DNA of 56,350 nucleotides from Salinivirgaceae bacterium (GTDB taxonomy: Bacteria > Bacteroidota > Bacteroidia > Bacteroidales > SZUA-534): the NCBI GenBank assembly GCA_024405635.1, contig JAKSOL010000021.1:1-56350 (forward strand), read 5' to 3'. The notes beneath the pieces were generated by a model. It searched no databases and had not been told where the DNA came from. It was given only the letters and a program-made list of their open reading frames with translations. The translations under genes and the position numbers were made by a program. Of the stretch, positions 19,344 to 30,301 are shown piece after piece (within the stretch, counting starts at the first letter, position 1; each line of letters begins with the position of its first letter).

Positions 19344-20312
19344 ATGAAAAAAACTCAAGAAATAATAAGCTGTGCATTAAATGTTATTAAACAAGAAGAA
19401 AATACAGTGCGACAACTTGCACAATATATAAATAGTGATTTTGTGGTTGCTGTTGAAACCATATTAAATTGTAAGGGTAGGCTTGTGGTAACAGGAATTG
19501 GTAAAAGTGCCATAATTGCTCAAAAAATCGTAGCAACAATGAATTCTACAGGAACGCCCGCATTGTTTATGCATGCTGCCGATGCTATTCATGGCGATTT
19601 GGGTATGATTCAAAAGAATGACATTGTAATGCTATTATCGCGAAGTGGTAATACACCAGAAATAAAGGTACTTATACCTATATTAAAAATGCGTGGCAGT
19701 AAAATGATAGCTTTGGTGTCTGATACTAACTCTTATTTGGCTCAGCATGCCGATATTATTATTAATGCTTATACTGAGCACGAGGCTTGCCCTAATAATC
19801 TTGCGCCAACTTCAAGCACAACCGCACAATTAGTTATGGGCGATGCTTTGGCTGTGTCATTACTAGAATGTCGAGGCTTTTCTCCTGCTGATTTTGCAAA
19901 ATACCACCCAGGAGGTTCTTTGGGAAAAAGATTATATACGCGGGTTGAGGATTTATATAAAAATAATGAGTGTCCTCAAGTTGGGCTTGATGCCCCTATA
20001 GGTCAGGTGATTTTGGAAATGACGTCTAAACGATTAGGAGCCACTGCCGTTGTGGACGATTGTGGTTGTCTGCGAGGAATAATAACAGATGGCGATCTTA
20101 GAAGAATGCTTGTTTCTGGTCGTGCGCTTGAAAATCTTACAGCAAAGGACATTATGTGTAGCACTCCAAAAACTATTGATGAAAATGAAATGGCTGTAAG
20201 CGCCTTTCATTTAATGGAGCAAAACCACATAACACAATTAGTTGTTACTAAAGATGGAAAGTATTTGGGAATGATTCACATACATGATATCTTGCAAGAA
20301 GGTATTGTGTAG
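19344..20312 (+). CDS. kdsD: Arabinose-5-phosphate isomerase (KpsF/GutQ family)
   Basis: Converts ribulose 5-phosphate to arabinose 5-phosphate, the precursor of Kdo in lipopolysaccharide. An N-terminal SIS sugar-isomerase domain shows VVTGIGKSAIIAQKIVATMN and SRSGNTPEI, with HPGGSLGKRL near residue 190. Two CBS domains follow (TSKRLGATAVVDDCGCLRG; NHITQLVVTKDGKYLGMIHI). Length 322 matches KdsD. Divergent from recQ. Confidence 0.92.
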   Translation: MKKTQEIISCALNVIKQEENTVRQLAQYINSDFVVAVETILNCKGRLVVTGIGKSAIIAQKIVATMNSTGTPALFMHAADAIHGDLGMIQKNDIVMLLSRSGNTPEIKVLIPILKMRGSKMIALVSDTNSYLAQHADIIINAYTEHEACPNNLAPTSSTTAQLVMGDALAVSLLECRGFSPADFAKYHPGGSLGKRLYTRVEDLYKNNECPQVGLDAPIGQVILEMTSKRLGATAVVDDCGCLRGIITDGDLRRMLVSGRALENLTAKDIMCSTPKTIDENEMAVSAFHLMEQNHITQLVVTKDGKYLGMIHIHDILQEGIV

Positions 20313-20335
20313 AGGTCTGGTGATATATTTAAAAG

Positions 20336-20369
20336 AGGCGTTCCAATTATATTGGAGCGCTTTTTTTTT
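20336..20369 (+). terminator. Terminator after kdsD
   Basis: AGGCGTTCCAAT (20336-20347) pairs with ATTGGAGCGCTT (20351-20362), followed by T8. Confidence 0.8.
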
Positions 20370-20583
20370 GTTTGAAAAAACACTATTTGGGTTTGGTTTG
20401 AAATAAAAAAATCGATTTTTAAGACAGAAATAATTAACAATAACATGTGGATAACGTGCCACTTTGCGATGCGCTGACTTGTTAATTACTCTGTTAACTA
20501 GTTTGTGTAGTGTTTTTGTAATACGTTAATTGTCCGACAGATAAGACATGAACAAAAAAATCAAAAGAATTGTTTTACAACTA

Positions 20584-20613
20584 TTTGCGCAATTCAAAAA
20601 AAGTATACCTTTG
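20584..20613 (+). promoter_or_regulatory. Main promoter of the str-S10-spc-alpha operon
   Basis: TTTG (20584-20587), an 18-bp spacer and TACCTTTG (20606-20613): the best Bacteroidota promoter in the window. It sits 47 bp before rpsL, and I saw no comparable match in the 17 kb downstream. Confidence 0.75.
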
Positions 20614-20660
20614 CACACCTATTTTGTAGAAGAGTATATACATTTATTTAACATTTAAAT

Positions 20661-21035
20661 ATGCCAACAATACAGCAATTAGTAAGAAAAGGCCGTGTAG
20701 AGGTTGACAAGAAAAGTAAAGCGCCAGCTTTGGATTCTTGCCCACAACGCCGTGGAGTTTGTGTTCGTGTATACACAACAACTCCAAAAAAACCTAACTC
20801 AGCTATGCGTAAAGTAGCGAGAGTACGTTTAACCAATGGTAAAGAGGTGAACTCTTACATTCCAGGAGAGGGACATAACTTGCAAGAGCACTCAATCGTA
20901 ATGATTCGTGGTGGTCGTGTTAAGGACCTTCCAGGTGTTCGTTATCACATTATTCGTGGTGCATTGGATACATCAGGTGTTGAGGGTCGTAAACAACGTC
21001 GTTCAAAATACGGTGCTAAAAGACCTAAAAAATAA
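20661..21035 (+). CDS. rpsL: 30S ribosomal protein S12
   Basis: Decoding-centre protein of 124 residues. The conserved loop [13 protein letters not shown] contains Lys 43 and GGRVKDLPG contains Lys 88 and Asp 89. Both lysines known to mutate in streptomycin resistance are in the sensitive state; Asp 89 is the usual methylthiolation site. First gene of the operon, 18 bp before rpsG. Confidence 0.98.
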   Translation: MPTIQQLVRKGRVEVDKKSKAPALDSCPQRRGVCVRVYTTTPKKPNSAMRKVARVRLTNGKEVNSYIPGEGHNLQEHSIVMIRGGRVKDLPGVRYHIIRGALDTSGVEGRKQRRSKYGAKRPKK

Positions 21036-21053
21036 TCTTATTAAATAAAGACA

Positions 21054-21530
21054 ATGAGAAAAGCTAAACCAAGAAAAAGGATTCTGTTGCCAGATCCAAA
21101 ATTCAATGATGTGTTGGTTACACGTTTTGTAAACAACTTGATGCTTGATGGTAAGAAAAGTACAGCTTACGAAATCTTTTATGATTCGCTAGAGGTAATT
21201 GGCGCAAAAATGAAAGATAATGAGATGTCGCCACTTGAGATTTGGAAAAAAGCGTTGTCTAACGTTACTCCTCAAGTAGAGGTTCGTAGCCGCCGTGTTG
21301 GTGGTGCAACATTCCAAATTCCACAAGAAATTCGTGAAACAAGAAAAGTTGCTATTAGTATGAAAAATCTTATTTCAGCAGCTCGCAAACGTCCAGGACG
21401 TACTATGGCTGAGAAACTTTCTGCTGAGGTAATGGCTGCTTTCAACGAAGAGGGTGGAGCATTTAAGAGAAAAGAAGAGATGCATCGTATGGCTGAAGCC
21501 AACAAAGCTTTCTCACATTTCCGCTTTTAA
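21054..21530 (+). CDS. rpsG: 30S ribosomal protein S7
   Basis: Nucleates assembly of the 30S head by binding the 3' domain of 16S r[22 protein letters not shown] at the start and the block [16 protein letters not shown] near residue 76 are family signatures. Length 158; the C-terminal arm ([15 protein letters not shown]) matches bacterial S7. fusA follows after 21 bp. Confidence 0.98.
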   Translation: MRKAKPRKRILLPDPKFNDVLVTRFVNNLMLDGKKSTAYEIFYDSLEVIGAKMKDNEMSPLEIWKKALSNVTPQVEVRSRRVGGATFQIPQEIRETRKVAISMKNLISAARKRPGRTMAEKLSAEVMAAFNEEGGAFKRKEEMHRMAEANKAFSHFRF

Positions 21531-21551
21531 TTAATTGGATTAAGATAGAAA

Positions 21552-23654
21552 ATGGCACAAGACTTAACATATACGCGTAACTTCGGTATCATGGCTCACA
21601 TTGATGCCGGTAAAACAACAACATCTGAACGTATTTTGTTTTATACAGGTATTACTCACAAAATTGGTGAGGTTCATGATGGTGCTGCTACAATGGACTG
21701 GATGGTTCAAGAGCAAGAGCGTGGTATCACTATTACCTCTGCAGCTACAACTTGTTTTTGGACTTATCAAGGTAAAAAATATAAATACAATTTGATTGAC
21801 ACCCCGGGACACGTTGACTTTACTGTTGAGGTTGAACGTTCTTTGCGTGTTTTGGACGGTGCAGTAGCTGTATATTGCGCTGTGGGTGGTGTACAACCAC
21901 AATCAGAAACTGTATGGCGTCAAGCAAACAAATATAAAGTTCCACGTATTGCGTTCGTTAATAAAATGGACCGCGTTGGTGCTGATTATTTCTCAGTAGT
22001 AAAACAAATTCGTGAGCGTTTGCGCGCAAACCCAGTTCCTCTTCAAGTTCCAATTGGTTCTGAGTCGGATTTCAAGGGTGTTGTTGACCTTCTAGAGATG
22101 AAAGCCATCATTTGGAAAGATGATGCAGCTAATGGTAGCACTTTTGAATATCTACCAATACCAGAAGATTTGGTAGCTATTTGCAATGACTATAGAGCTC
22201 AACTTATTGAATCTGTTGCAGAGTTGGATGACTCTTTGCTTGAGCGCTTCTTTGAAAATCCAGATTCAATTTCAGTTGATGAAATTAAACCTGTAATTCG
22301 TCAAGCTACTATTGAACAACGTATTGTTCCTGTTTTGTGCGGTTCGGCATTCAAAAATAAAGGCGTTCAATGCTTGCTAGATGCTATTGCAGCATATTTG
22401 CCATCACCTCTTGATGTTCCTGCAGTTGATGGTGTTAATCCAAATACCGATGAGGCTGAGGTGCGTAATGCAGACTCTAAAGAGCCTTTCTGTGGTTTGG
22501 CATTTAAGATTGCAACAGACCCATTCGTAGGTCGTTTGGCATATATCCGCGTTTATAGTGGTGTGCTTAAAGCTGGTGAAACAGTTTTTAATGCAAGAAC
22601 TCAAAAACGTGAGAGAATTTCTCGTTTGTTCCAAATGCACTCTAATCACCAAAATCCAAAAGAAGAGATTGAGGCTGGTGATATTTGTGCAGGTATCGGT
22701 TTTAAAGATGTTCGTACAGGTGATACACTTTGTGCTGAAGACAGACCAATTGTATTGGAGAGTATGACTTTCCCTGCACCTGTGATTAGTATTGCTGTTG
22801 AGCCTAAAACTCAAGGTGATATGGAAAAACTTGATGCAGCATTGTTAAAACTTGCAGAAGAAGACCCAACATTTACCCTAAAAACAGACCAAGATTCTGG
22901 TCAAACTATTATTAGTGGTATGGGTGAGTTGCACTTGGATATTATTATGGACCGCTTGAAACGCGAGTTTAAAGTTGAGTGTAATCAAGGAGCTCCTCAA
23001 GTTGCATACAAAGAGGCTATTACATCTTCAGTTGAACACCGTGAAGTATTTAAGAAACAAACAGGTGGTCGTGGTAAATTCGCTGATATTTTTGTTCGCA
23101 TCTCTCCTGCAGAGGAAGGCAAAGAGGGCTTGACCTTTATTGATTCAATTAAGGGTGGTAATATTCCACGTGAGTATATCCCATCTGTTGAAAAAGGTTT
23201 CAAAGAAGCTATGAAAAATGGCCCATTGGCGGGTTTCCCTGTTGATAGTTTGCAAGTTGAGTTGTTTGATGGTTCGTACCACCCAGTTGACTCTGATCAA
23301 TTGTCATTTGAAATTGCAGCTCGTCAAGCTTTCCGTGAGGCATGCAACAAAGCTAAACCAGTTCTTCTTGAACCAGTAATGAAAGTTGAGGTTGTAACAC
23401 CAGAAGATTACATGGGTGATATTATTGGTGACTTTAACAAGCGTCGTGGTCAAGTTGAAGGTATGGAATCAGGTCATAACAACGAACGTATCATTAAGGC
23501 AAAAGTTCCATTGTCTGAGATGTTTGGTTATGTTACTATTCTTCGTACAATTTCTTCAGGTCGCGCTTCTTCTTCAATGGAATTCTCTCACTATGAGGAA
23601 ACACCAAAGAACGTATCGGCTGAAGTTCTTGAAAAAATCAATGGTAAGAAATAA
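21552..23654 (+). CDS. fusA: Elongation factor G
   Basis: Translocation GTPase, 700 residues. G1 AHIDAGKTT is near residue 15-23; the switch I threonine is in [11 protein letters not shown]3 DTPGHVDF and G4 NKMDRVG follow. Domain III starts near [11 protein letters not shown], and domain IV includes [16 protein letters not shown]. The C-terminus [20 protein letters not shown] is typical. tuf, which follows fusA in Proteobacteria, is absent, and rpsJ comes 17 bp later. Bacteroidota often have a second, divergent EF-G elsewhere; this copy sits in the canonical place. Confidence 0.98.
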   Translation: MAQDLTYTRNFGIMAHIDAGKTTTSERILFYTGITHKIGEVHDGAATMDWMVQEQERGITITSAATTCFWTYQGKKYKYNLIDTPGHVDFTVEVERSLRVLDGAVAVYCAVGGVQPQSETVWRQANKYKVPRIAFVNKMDRVGADYFSVVKQIRERLRANPVPLQVPIGSESDFKGVVDLLEMKAIIWKDDAANGSTFEYLPIPEDLVAICNDYRAQLIESVAELDDSLLERFFENPDSISVDEIKPVIRQATIEQRIVPVLCGSAFKNKGVQCLLDAIAAYLPSPLDVPAVDGVNPNTDEAEVRNADSKEPFCGLAFKIATDPFVGRLAYIRVYSGVLKAGETVFNARTQKRERISRLFQMHSNHQNPKEEIEAGDICAGIGFKDVRTGDTLCAEDRPIVLESMTFPAPVISIAVEPKTQGDMEKLDAALLKLAEEDPTFTLKTDQDSGQTIISGMGELHLDIIMDRLKREFKVECNQGAPQVAYKEAITSSVEHREVFKKQTGGRGKFADIFVRISPAEEGKEGLTFIDSIKGGNIPREYIPSVEKGFKEAMKNGPLAGFPVDSLQVELFDGSYHPVDSDQLSFEIAARQAFREACNKAKPVLLEPVMKVEVVTPEDYMGDIIGDFNKRRGQVEGMESGHNNERIIKAKVPLSEMFGYVTILRTISSGRASSSMEFSHYEETPKNVSAEVLEKINGKK

Positions 23655-23671
23655 TATTTTTTAGTAAGAAT

Positions 23672-23977
23672 ATGAGTCAAAAAATTAGAATCAAATTGAA
23701 GTCTTTTGATCACAACTTGGTTGACAAATCAGCCGAGAAGATCGTTAAGACAGTAAGAACAACTGGTGCAGTTGTGAGTGGTCCTATTCCATTGCCAACA
23801 CATCGTCGTGTTTTTACAGTATTGCGCTCAACATTCGTGAACAAAAAATCACGTGAACAATTTGAGCTATCATCTTACAAAAGGTTGTTGGATATTTATA
23901 GCACATCTGCTAAAACTATCGATGCCTTGATGAAACTTGAACTGCCTAGTGGCGTTGAAGTAGAAATTAAAGTATAG
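23672..23977 (+). CDS. rpsJ: 30S ribosomal protein S10
   Basis: 101 residues; head protein, and in other bacteria also the NusG/NusB partner in antitermination. [20 protein letters not shown] is the opening beta-alpha unit. [20 protein letters not shown] is the long loop that reaches into the ribosome. No separate promoter or S10-type leader precedes it, so it depends on the rpsL promoter. Confidence 0.97.
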   Translation: MSQKIRIKLKSFDHNLVDKSAEKIVKTVRTTGAVVSGPIPLPTHRRVFTVLRSTFVNKKSREQFELSSYKRLLDIYSTSAKTIDALMKLELPSGVEVEIKV

Positions 23978-24001
23978 TTTGACATTTTATTTTACATAAA
24001 A

Positions 24002-24622
24002 ATGGCAGGATTAATAGGTAAAAAAATTGGAATGACATCGATTTTCAGTGCCGAGGGAAAGAATGTTCCATGCACTGTTATCGAAGTAGGACCTTGTGTT
24101 GTTACACAAGTGAAAACCGTTGAAACAGACGGGTACGACGCATTGCAATTGGGTTTTGAAGACAAATCTGAAAAGAATGTTGCTAAAGCTCAATTGGGAC
24201 ACTTTAAAAAGGCCGGCACATCACCTAAAGCAAAAGTTGCCGAGTTTTTAGATTTTGAAGGTGAGCATAAATTAGGAGATGTAATCTCAGTATCTGACGT
24301 GTTTGATGAAGAGTCTTGGGTAGATGTTTCTGGCATCTCGAAAGGTAAAGGTTTCCAAGGCGTTGTTCGTCGTCATCATTTTAATGGTGTTAACGATCAA
24401 ACTCATGGTCAGCACAACCGTGGAAGACATCCAGGTTCTTTGGGTGGATCTTCTTATCCTTCTCGTGTATTCAAAGGTTTGCGTATGGCAGGCCGTATGG
24501 GTGGCGATGAGGTTAAAGTTCTAAGTTTGCGTGTTGTTAAGGTAATTGCTGAGAACAACTTGATATTAGTAAAAGGATCAGTACCTGGTCATAAGGGTTC
24601 ATACTTAATAATTGAGAAATAA
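24002..24622 (+). CDS. rplC: 50S ribosomal protein L3
   Basis: 206 residues, binds near the peptidyl-transferase centre. The start [15 protein letters not shown] is diagnostic. The internal loop [20 protein letters not shown] carries the glutamine usually methylated by PrmB and the tip linked to tiamulin resistance. Its stop overlaps the rplD start by one base (TAATG). Confidence 0.98.
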   Translation: MAGLIGKKIGMTSIFSAEGKNVPCTVIEVGPCVVTQVKTVETDGYDALQLGFEDKSEKNVAKAQLGHFKKAGTSPKAKVAEFLDFEGEHKLGDVISVSDVFDEESWVDVSGISKGKGFQGVVRRHHFNGVNDQTHGQHNRGRHPGSLGGSSYPSRVFKGLRMAGRMGGDEVKVLSLRVVKVIAENNLILVKGSVPGHKGSYLIIEK

Positions 24623-25248
24623 TGGAATTGAAAGTTTTAAATCAAGAAGGAAAAGAAACCGGAAAATCGGTGGTATTGAATGATTCCATATTTGGAGTTG
24701 AGCCAAATGATCATGCAATTTATTTGGACGTAAAGCAATTTTTAGCTAACCAACGTCAAGGAACTCACAAATCAAAACAACGTAATGAGGTTTCAGGAAG
24801 CACCCGTAAGTTGAAAAAACAAAAGGGTACAGGTGGTGCTCGTGCTGGTAGTATCAAATCTCCTGTATTTGTTGGTGGTGGTCGCATATTTGGTCCTCAA
24901 GTTCGTGACTATTCATTCAAATTGAACAAGAAATTGAAACAAGTTGCTCGTAAATCAGCTTTGACTTACAAAGCACAATCAAATCAAATTATTGTTCTTG
25001 ATTCATTGAATTTTGAGACTCCTAAAACCAAAAATTACGTAGCAATGTTGGATAATTTGAAGCTTACTGGCAAAAACTTGTTATTTGTGGTGGCTGAATC
25101 CAATAAAAATGTATCTTTGTCGTCGCGAAATTTGCAAGGTGTTAGCGTTGTAACTGCTGATACATTAAACACTTATCAGATTATGAAGGCTACATCGCTC
25201 GTGATTACTGAGGACTCTTTGGCTTTGATTGATAATATTTTAGGATAA
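24622..25248 (+). CDS. rplD: 50S ribosomal protein L4
   Basis: 208 residues. The exit-tunnel loop is visible as [20 protein letters not shown] (about 69-88) followed by [15 protein letters not shown]. Macrolide-resistance changes in other bacteria fall in this loop, which here looks intact. In E. coli L4 represses its operon; no equivalent leader is visible upstream here. The gene is followed by the only strong Shine-Dalgarno in the operon. Confidence 0.97.
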   Translation: MELKVLNQEGKETGKSVVLNDSIFGVEPNDHAIYLDVKQFLANQRQGTHKSKQRNEVSGSTRKLKKQKGTGGARAGSIKSPVFVGGGRIFGPQVRDYSFKLNKKLKQVARKSALTYKAQSNQIIVLDSLNFETPKTKNYVAMLDNLKLTGKNLLFVVAESNKNVSLSSRNLQGVSVVTADTLNTYQIMKATSLVITEDSLALIDNILG

Positions 25249-25249
25249 G

Positions 25250-25255
25250 AGGAGG
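25250..25255 (+). promoter_or_regulatory. Consensus Shine-Dalgarno before rplW
   Basis: AGGAGG ends 6 bases before the rplW ATG at 25262. Such a perfect site is unusual in Bacteroidota, where most genes, including the others in this operon, have A-rich leaders instead. Confidence 0.75.
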
Positions 25256-25261
25256 AAAGTT

Positions 25262-25552
25262 ATGAGCGTAATTATTAGACCTATCGTAAGTGAGAAAATG
25301 ACGGCTCAAACTGAGAAGTTGAACCGTTATGGTTTTATCTGTGTTAAGAGCGCAGACAAATTGCAAATCCGCAAAGAAATTGAGGAGTTGTATGGGGTTA
25401 ATGTCGTTTCAGTTAACACTATTAGATATGCTGGAAAGAAAAAATCCCGTTACACAAAGGCTGGCTTTGTTCAAGGAAGAACAAACGCTTACAAAAAAGC
25501 GATTGTATCTTTGAAAGAAGGTCAGGTTATTGATTTTTATAGCAACATATAG
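25262..25552 (+). CDS. rplW: 50S ribosomal protein L23
   Basis: 96 residues at the tunnel exit, docking site for trigger factor and SRP. MSVIIRPIVSEKMTAQTEKL and the extended loop TIRYAGKKKSRYTKAGF are typical. The start at 25262 is fixed by the AGGAGG site. Confidence 0.96.
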   Translation: MSVIIRPIVSEKMTAQTEKLNRYGFICVKSADKLQIRKEIEELYGVNVVSVNTIRYAGKKKSRYTKAGFVQGRTNAYKKAIVSLKEGQVIDFYSNI

Positions 25553-25568
25553 TATTATAAATTAAATA

Positions 25569-26399
25569 ATGGCCGCAAAAAAATTGAAACCCGTTACAGC
25601 GGGTCAGCGACGTAAAGTGGTAAGCAACTTTGAAACGATTACCACTAGTACACCTGAAAAGTCATTGTTGAGTCCATTGAGGAAGTCTGGCGGTAGAAAT
25701 AACGACGGACGCATGACAATGAGATATATAGGTGGTGGACACAAAAGATGCTATCGTATTATCGATTTTAAACGCGATAAAGATGGTATCGAGGGAACAG
25801 TTAAATCAATTGAGTACGATCCAAATCGTAGTGCTCGTATTGCTTTGATTGTTTATGCCGATGGTGAAAAACGTTACATTTTGGCTCCTAATGGTTTAAC
25901 CGTGGGTCAAGTTGTATGCTCAGGTAAAGGCGTGGCTCCTGAAGTAGGAAACGCTTTGTACTTGTCTGAGATTCCACTCGGTACTGTTATTCACAATATT
26001 GAATTGCGCCCAAATGCAGGAGGTAGTATGGCTCGCAGCGCCGGAACGTTTGCACAGCTAACTTCTCGTGAGGGTAAATATGCAATTGTGAAGTTGCCTT
26101 CAGGCGAAACACGTATGGTTCTTGTTACTTGCAAAGCTACCATTGGTGTAGTTGGCAATTCAGATCATGCTTTGGAAGTGTCTGGTAAAGCAGGTCGTTC
26201 ACGTTGGTTGGGTCGTCGTCCTCGAAACAGAGGTGTTGTTATGAACCCAGTTGATCACCCAATGGGTGGTGGTGAAGGTCGTGCATCTGGTGGTCACCCA
26301 CGTTCTCGTAAGGGTATGCCAGCTAAGGGATACAAGACACGTCGTCCGAAGAAGTTGTCTAATAAACTTATTGTTGAACGAAGAAAAAGTAAAGCATAA
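25569..26399 (+). CDS. rplB: 50S ribosomal protein L2
   Basis: 276 residues; needed for subunit joining and peptidyl transfer. The central RNA-binding part holds [15 protein letters not shown] and [20 protein letters not shown]. The C-terminal block [13 protein letters not shown] carries the conserved histidine near the catalytic centre (His 229 in E. coli numbering). rpsS begins 2 bp later. Confidence 0.98.
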   Translation: MAAKKLKPVTAGQRRKVVSNFETITTSTPEKSLLSPLRKSGGRNNDGRMTMRYIGGGHKRCYRIIDFKRDKDGIEGTVKSIEYDPNRSARIALIVYADGEKRYILAPNGLTVGQVVCSGKGVAPEVGNALYLSEIPLGTVIHNIELRPNAGGSMARSAGTFAQLTSREGKYAIVKLPSGETRMVLVTCKATIGVVGNSDHALEVSGKAGRSRWLGRRPRNRGVVMNPVDHPMGGGEGRASGGHPRSRKGMPAKGYKTRRPKKLSNKLIVERRKSKA

Positions 26400-26401
26400 T
26401 T

Positions 26402-26665
26402 ATGAGTCGTTCGTTAAAAAAAGGACCTTATATTTTTTATAAGCTCGAGGAGAAAGTTGCAAAGATGAATGAGTCGGGCAAGAAGAGCGTGATCAAAACA
26501 TGGTCTAGAGCTTCAATGATTTCTCCAGATTTTGTTGGACATACCTTCGCCGTTCACAATGGTAATCGCTTTATTCCTGTATATGTGACTGAAAATATGG
26601 TAGGACACAAACTTGGTGAGTTTGCACCAACCCGTCAGTTCAAAGGTCACGGAGGAAAGAAATAG
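26402..26665 (+). CDS. rpsS: 30S ribosomal protein S19
   Basis: 87 residues, head protein that forms a complex with S13. [11 protein letters not shown] and the core [20 protein letters not shown] identify it; the C-terminal [14 protein letters not shown] is the basic tail near the A site. Confidence 0.97.
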   Translation: MSRSLKKGPYIFYKLEEKVAKMNESGKKSVIKTWSRASMISPDFVGHTFAVHNGNRFIPVYVTENMVGHKLGEFAPTRQFKGHGGKK

Positions 26666-26686
26666 TAATACGTAAAATGAACTAAC

Positions 26687-27109
26687 ATGGGTGCTAGAAA
26701 AAGAAATAAAGCAAATCAAGTTAAAGAGGCAAAGAAAAGCGTAAGCTTTGCAAAGCTTAATGACTGCCCAACTTCGCCTCGTAAAATGCGTCTTATTGCC
26801 GATTTGGTTCGCGGAATGGAAGTTAACAAAGCTTTGAGCGTGTTGAAGTTCAGTCCAAAAGAAGCTTCTGCAAGAGTTGAGAAATTGTTATTGTCAGCTA
26901 TTGCCAATTGGCAACAGAAAAACGAAGGAGCTAGACTTGAAGATTCAGATCTATATGTTAAAGAGATTTCAGTAGATTCTGGTCGCCAACTAAAAAGATT
27001 ACGTCCAGCTCCTCAAGGTCGTGGTTATCGTATTAGAAAAAGATCAAACCATGTAACCTTGGTTGTTGATAGCCGCAACCTTAGTCAAACAAATGAAAAA
27101 AGTGAATAA
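26687..27109 (+). CDS. rplV: 50S ribosomal protein L22
   Basis: 140 residues, lining the exit tunnel opposite L4. The helical body includes [20 protein letters not shown]. The tunnel hairpin is [20 protein letters not shown] near residue 103-122. It is about 30 residues longer than E. coli L22, because of a longer N-terminus and a short polar C-terminal tail. rpsC starts at the very next base. Confidence 0.96.
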   Translation: MGARKRNKANQVKEAKKSVSFAKLNDCPTSPRKMRLIADLVRGMEVNKALSVLKFSPKEASARVEKLLLSAIANWQQKNEGARLEDSDLYVKEISVDSGRQLKRLRPAPQGRGYRIRKRSNHVTLVVDSRNLSQTNEKSE

Positions 27110-27808
27110 ATGGGACAAAAGTGTAATCCAATAGGAAATAGATTAGGTATCATCAAAGGATGGGACTCTAATTGGTTTGGTGGAAAGAGCTATTCTGATA
27201 AGATTCTAGAAGACAGCAAGATCCGTGAGTATCTTCAAGCTCGCTTGGCTAAAGCAAGTGTTTCTAAAATCATTATTGAGCGTACTCTTAAAGTTATCAC
27301 CATTACTGTAAATACCGCTCGTCCCGGAATCATTATTGGTAAGGGGGGTCAAGAGGTTGATAAATTGAAAGAGGAGTTGAAGAAAATCACTAAGAAAGAT
27401 GTCCAAATTAACATTTTTGAGGTTAAAAGACCTGAGTTGGATGCTTTCTTGGTAGGTAGCAACATTGCTCGTCAATTGGAAGGTCGCGTATCGTACCGTC
27501 GTGCAGTCAAAATGGCAATAGCTTCTACTATGCGCATGGGCTCTGAGGGTATAAAAATTCAAGTTGCAGGACGTTTGGGAGGTGCCGAAATGGCAAGAAC
27601 CGAGACTCTTAAAGAAGGTAGAATTCCTTTGCATACATTGAGAGCTGATATTGATTATGCTCAAGTTGAAGCTTTGACAAAGGTTGGTTTAATCGGTATC
27701 AAAGTTTGGATTTGCAAAGGTGAAGTTTACGGCAAAAGAGACCTATCTCCAAATGTTGGTGTTAGCCAAAACCAAAAGAAAGGTGGAGTAAAAAAACGTC
27801 AGAAATAA
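27110..27808 (+). CDS. rpsC: 30S ribosomal protein S3
   Basis: 232 residues; part of the mRNA entry tunnel and its helicase activity. [20 protein letters not shown] is the start signature. The KH motif is [20 protein letters not shown] near residue 66. The C-terminal domain runs from about residue 115 ([18 protein letters not shown]) to a basic end. Confidence 0.97.
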   Translation: MGQKCNPIGNRLGIIKGWDSNWFGGKSYSDKILEDSKIREYLQARLAKASVSKIIIERTLKVITITVNTARPGIIIGKGGQEVDKLKEELKKITKKDVQINIFEVKRPELDAFLVGSNIARQLEGRVSYRRAVKMAIASTMRMGSEGIKIQVAGRLGGAEMARTETLKEGRIPLHTLRADIDYAQVEALTKVGLIGIKVWICKGEVYGKRDLSPNVGVSQNQKKGGVKKRQK

Positions 27809-27829
27809 ACGTATAAAATTTAGTAAAAG

Positions 27830-28246
27830 ATGTTACAGCCAAAGAAAACTAAATACCGTAGAGTCCAAAAAGGTAGGATTAAAGGAAATGCACAACGTGG
27901 TCATTTGCTATCTTTCGGTTCTTTTGGTATTAAAGCCCTAGAGCAGTCTTGGATTACAGGACGCCAAATAGAAGCAGCACGTCAAGCTGTTACACGTTAT
28001 ATGAAACGTGAAGGACAAATTTGGATACGTATATTCCCTGATAAAGTTATAACAAAGAAACCTGCCGATGTGCGTATGGGTAAAGGTAAAGGAGCGCCGG
28101 AAGCCTTCGTTGCCCCTATAGAGCCAGGTCGTGTTATTATTGAAGCAGACGGAGTTCCATTTGAAATTGCCAAAGAAGCTTTGAGATTGGCAGCACAAAA
28201 ACTTCCAATCAAAACCAAGTTTATTGTCCGCAATGACTATGTTTAA
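27830..28246 (+). CDS. rplP: 50S ribosomal protein L16
   Basis: 138 residues, contacts the A-site t[22 protein letters not shown] and the central [19 protein letters not shown] are diagnostic. The latter contains the arginine (near residue 80) that is hydroxylated in some bacteria. Confidence 0.97.
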   Translation: MLQPKKTKYRRVQKGRIKGNAQRGHLLSFGSFGIKALEQSWITGRQIEAARQAVTRYMKREGQIWIRIFPDKVITKKPADVRMGKGKGAPEAFVAPIEPGRVIIEADGVPFEIAKEALRLAAQKLPIKTKFIVRNDYV

Positions 28247-28272
28247 TGAACCTTCATCAAATTAATTGAAAA

Positions 28273-28473
28273 ATGAAAGCTTCAGAAGTTAGAGAGTTGT
28301 CAACATTGGAAATCCAAGAGTTGATTGAGAGTAATACAAAAGCACTGACCAAGATGCGTTTAAATCATGCAGTTTCTCCACTAGAAGACACTACTAAAAT
28401 TAGCAAGACTAAAAAAGATATTGCAAGATTGAATACAGAATTGAGGAGCAGGCAAAATAACCCCCAAAAATAA
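28273..28473 (+). CDS. rpmC: 50S ribosomal protein L29
   Basis: 66 residues forming two helices at the tunnel exit. MKASEVRELSTLEIQELIES begins helix one; TKISKTKKDIARLNTELRSR is helix two, in the place of the usual KIRRDIARI stretch. Confidence 0.94.
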   Translation: MKASEVRELSTLEIQELIESNTKALTKMRLNHAVSPLEDTTKISKTKKDIARLNTELRSRQNNPQK

Positions 28474-28482
28474 TTTTGGCAG

Positions 28483-28740
28483 ATGGAAAAAAGAAATCTG
28501 AGAAAAGAGCGTATAGGGATTGTTGTTAGCAATAAGATGGATAAAACAATTGTTGTTGCTATTAAACGTAAAGTTAAACACCCTATTTACGGTAAGTTTG
28601 TCAACAAAACCACAAAGTTGCATGCTCAAGATGATAAGAATGAGTGCAACATTGGTGATACTGTTAAGATTATGGAGACCAGACCTTTGAGTAAAACAAA
28701 GAACTGGCGTTTAGTTGAAATCATTGAAAGAGTGAAGTAG
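28483..28740 (+). CDS. rpsQ: 30S ribosomal protein S17
   Basis: 85 residues, an OB-fold protein and early 16S binder. [39 protein letters not shown] and [20 protein letters not shown] are the conserved strands. rplN starts 2 bp after its stop. Confidence 0.97.
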   Translation: MEKRNLRKERIGIVVSNKMDKTIVVAIKRKVKHPIYGKFVNKTTKLHAQDDKNECNIGDTVKIMETRPLSKTKNWRLVEIIERVK

Positions 28741-28742
28741 CC

Positions 28743-29108
28743 ATGATACAACATGAATCAATTTTAAGTGTTGCAGATAACAGCGGAGCTAAAACTGCTC
28801 TCTGCATCAATATTTTGGGTGGATCTAAGAAAAAATACGCAACTATTGGCGATAAAATTGTTGTTGCTATTAAAACAGCATTGCCAAGCGGTGAAGTAAA
28901 AAAAGGATCTGTAAGTAAGGCTGTTGTAGTTCGCACTACTAAAGAAATTCGTCGTAGCGATGGTTCTTACATTCGTTTTGATGATAATGCTTGTGTATTG
29001 CTTAATAATGCTGGTGAAATCAGAGGTACTCGTATCTTCGGTCCTGTAGCTCGTGAATTGCGTGACGGTTATATGAAAATCGTTTCACTTGCACCAGAAG
29101 TGTTATAA
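28743..29108 (+). CDS. rplN: 50S ribosomal protein L14
   Basis: 121 residues at the subunit interface; docking site of the silencing factor Rsf[21 protein letters not shown] and the block [19 protein letters not shown] are unmistakable. Confidence 0.98.
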   Translation: MIQHESILSVADNSGAKTALCINILGGSKKKYATIGDKIVVAIKTALPSGEVKKGSVSKAVVVRTTKEIRRSDGSYIRFDDNACVLLNNAGEIRGTRIFGPVARELRDGYMKIVSLAPEVL

Positions 29109-29128
29109 ACCTTGTAAACAGAGTAATA

Positions 29129-29452
29129 ATGTCAGCAAAATTGCATATTAAAAAAGGCGATAATGTAATTGTTATTTCAGGTGAATCAAAAGGACAAAAA
29201 GGTAAAGTTCTTAGTGTTCAGGTTGAAAAACAACGTGCTATCGTTGAAGGGGTAAACATGGTTTCTAAACACACCAGACCCAACGCAAAAAATACCCAAG
29301 GTGGTATTGTTAAGCAAGAAGCTCCTATTCACATATCAAATTTGATGTTGATTGATCCAGCTACTGGCAATCCAACTCGTACTGGTAGAAGAATGGGTGA
29401 GAATGGTAAATTAGTTAGATATTCTAAAAAATCTGGAGAGGAGATCAAATAA
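29129..29452 (+). CDS. rplX: 50S ribosomal protein L24
   Basis: 107 residues; assembly initiator with a KOW motif. [20 protein letters not shown] and the loop [20 protein letters not shown] match the family. The stop overlaps the rplE start by one base (TAATG). Confidence 0.97.
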   Translation: MSAKLHIKKGDNVIVISGESKGQKGKVLSVQVEKQRAIVEGVNMVSKHTRPNAKNTQGGIVKQEAPIHISNLMLIDPATGNPTRTGRRMGENGKLVRYSKKSGEEIK

Positions 29453-30009
29453 TGGAATATATACCAGGACTACAGAAAAAGTACAAAGAGGAAATAGTTC
29501 CAACTTTGACCAAAGAATTTAACTACTCAACTCCGATGCAAGTTCCAAGATTGGAGAAAATTGTTATCAACCAAGGTGTTGGTAAAGCTATCGCAGATAA
29601 GAAAATTATTGATGTTGCAGTAGAAGAATTGACAGCTATCACTGGTCAAAAGCCAATGAAAACCTTGTCTAGAAAGGATATTTCAAACTTTAAGCTAAGA
29701 AAGAAAATGCCTATTGGTGTTAAAGTTACTTTGCGTAGAGATCGTATGTACGAATTTTTGGAGAGACTTATTGTAGTTGCTCTTCCACGTATTCGCGACT
29801 TTAAAGGAGTTAATAGCAAACTTGACGGCAAAGGAAATTACACACTTGGTATTACTGAGCAAATTATCTTCCCTGAGATTGATATTGATAAAATCACAAC
29901 ATTGTTGGGTATGGATATTACATTTGTTACCACAGCGAGAACTGATGAGGAAGGATATGCTTTGCTAAGAGAGTTTGGTATTCCATTTAAAAATCTAAAA
30001 AAGAATTAA
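29452..30009 (+). CDS. rplE: 50S ribosomal protein L5
   Basis: 185 residues, binds 5S rRNA in the central protuberance. [39 protein letters not shown] and [19 protein letters not shown] are the conserved blocks. rpsN follows after 3 bp. Confidence 0.97.
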   Translation: MEYIPGLQKKYKEEIVPTLTKEFNYSTPMQVPRLEKIVINQGVGKAIADKKIIDVAVEELTAITGQKPMKTLSRKDISNFKLRKKMPIGVKVTLRRDRMYEFLERLIVVALPRIRDFKGVNSKLDGKGNYTLGITEQIIFPEIDIDKITTLLGMDITFVTTARTDEEGYALLREFGIPFKNLKKN

Positions 30010-30012
30010 TCC

Positions 30013-30282
30013 ATGGCAAAAGAATCTATGAAAGCCCGCGAGGTTAAGAGGGCTAAGCTAGTTAAGAAATATGCACAAAAACGTGCTAATCTGTTAGCTG
30101 AAGGAGATTACGAAGGATTGCAAAGAATTCCTAAAAATGCGTCGCCAGTTCGCATGCATAATAGATGCTCGTTGACTGGTAGACCAAAAGGATACATTAG
30201 ACAATTTGGAATTAGTCGTATTCAATTCCGTGAAATGGCTTTGAAAGGATTGATTCCAGGAGTTAAAAAAGCAAGTTGGTAA
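30013..30282 (+). CDS. rpsN: 30S ribosomal protein S14 (zinc-free type)
   Basis: 89 residues. The end [22 protein letters not shown] is the bacterial S14 signature. There is only one cysteine (in [12 protein letters not shown]) and no CxxC pairs, so this is the longer form that does not bind zinc. Confidence 0.96.
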   Translation: MAKESMKAREVKRAKLVKKYAQKRANLLAEGDYEGLQRIPKNASPVRMHNRCSLTGRPKGYIRQFGISRIQFREMALKGLIPGVKKASW

Positions 30283-30301
30283 CCGATAAAGTTTTATTAA
30301 A

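Larger units (their letters stand above)
20313..20660 (+). other. 348-bp leader region of the ribosomal operon
   Basis: Holds the kdsD terminator, an AT-rich stretch with no gene, and the promoter at 20584-20613. About 40 bp of 5' leader lie between the predicted start of transcription and rpsL. No leader fold of a known ribosomal-protein type was recognised. Confidence 0.6.
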
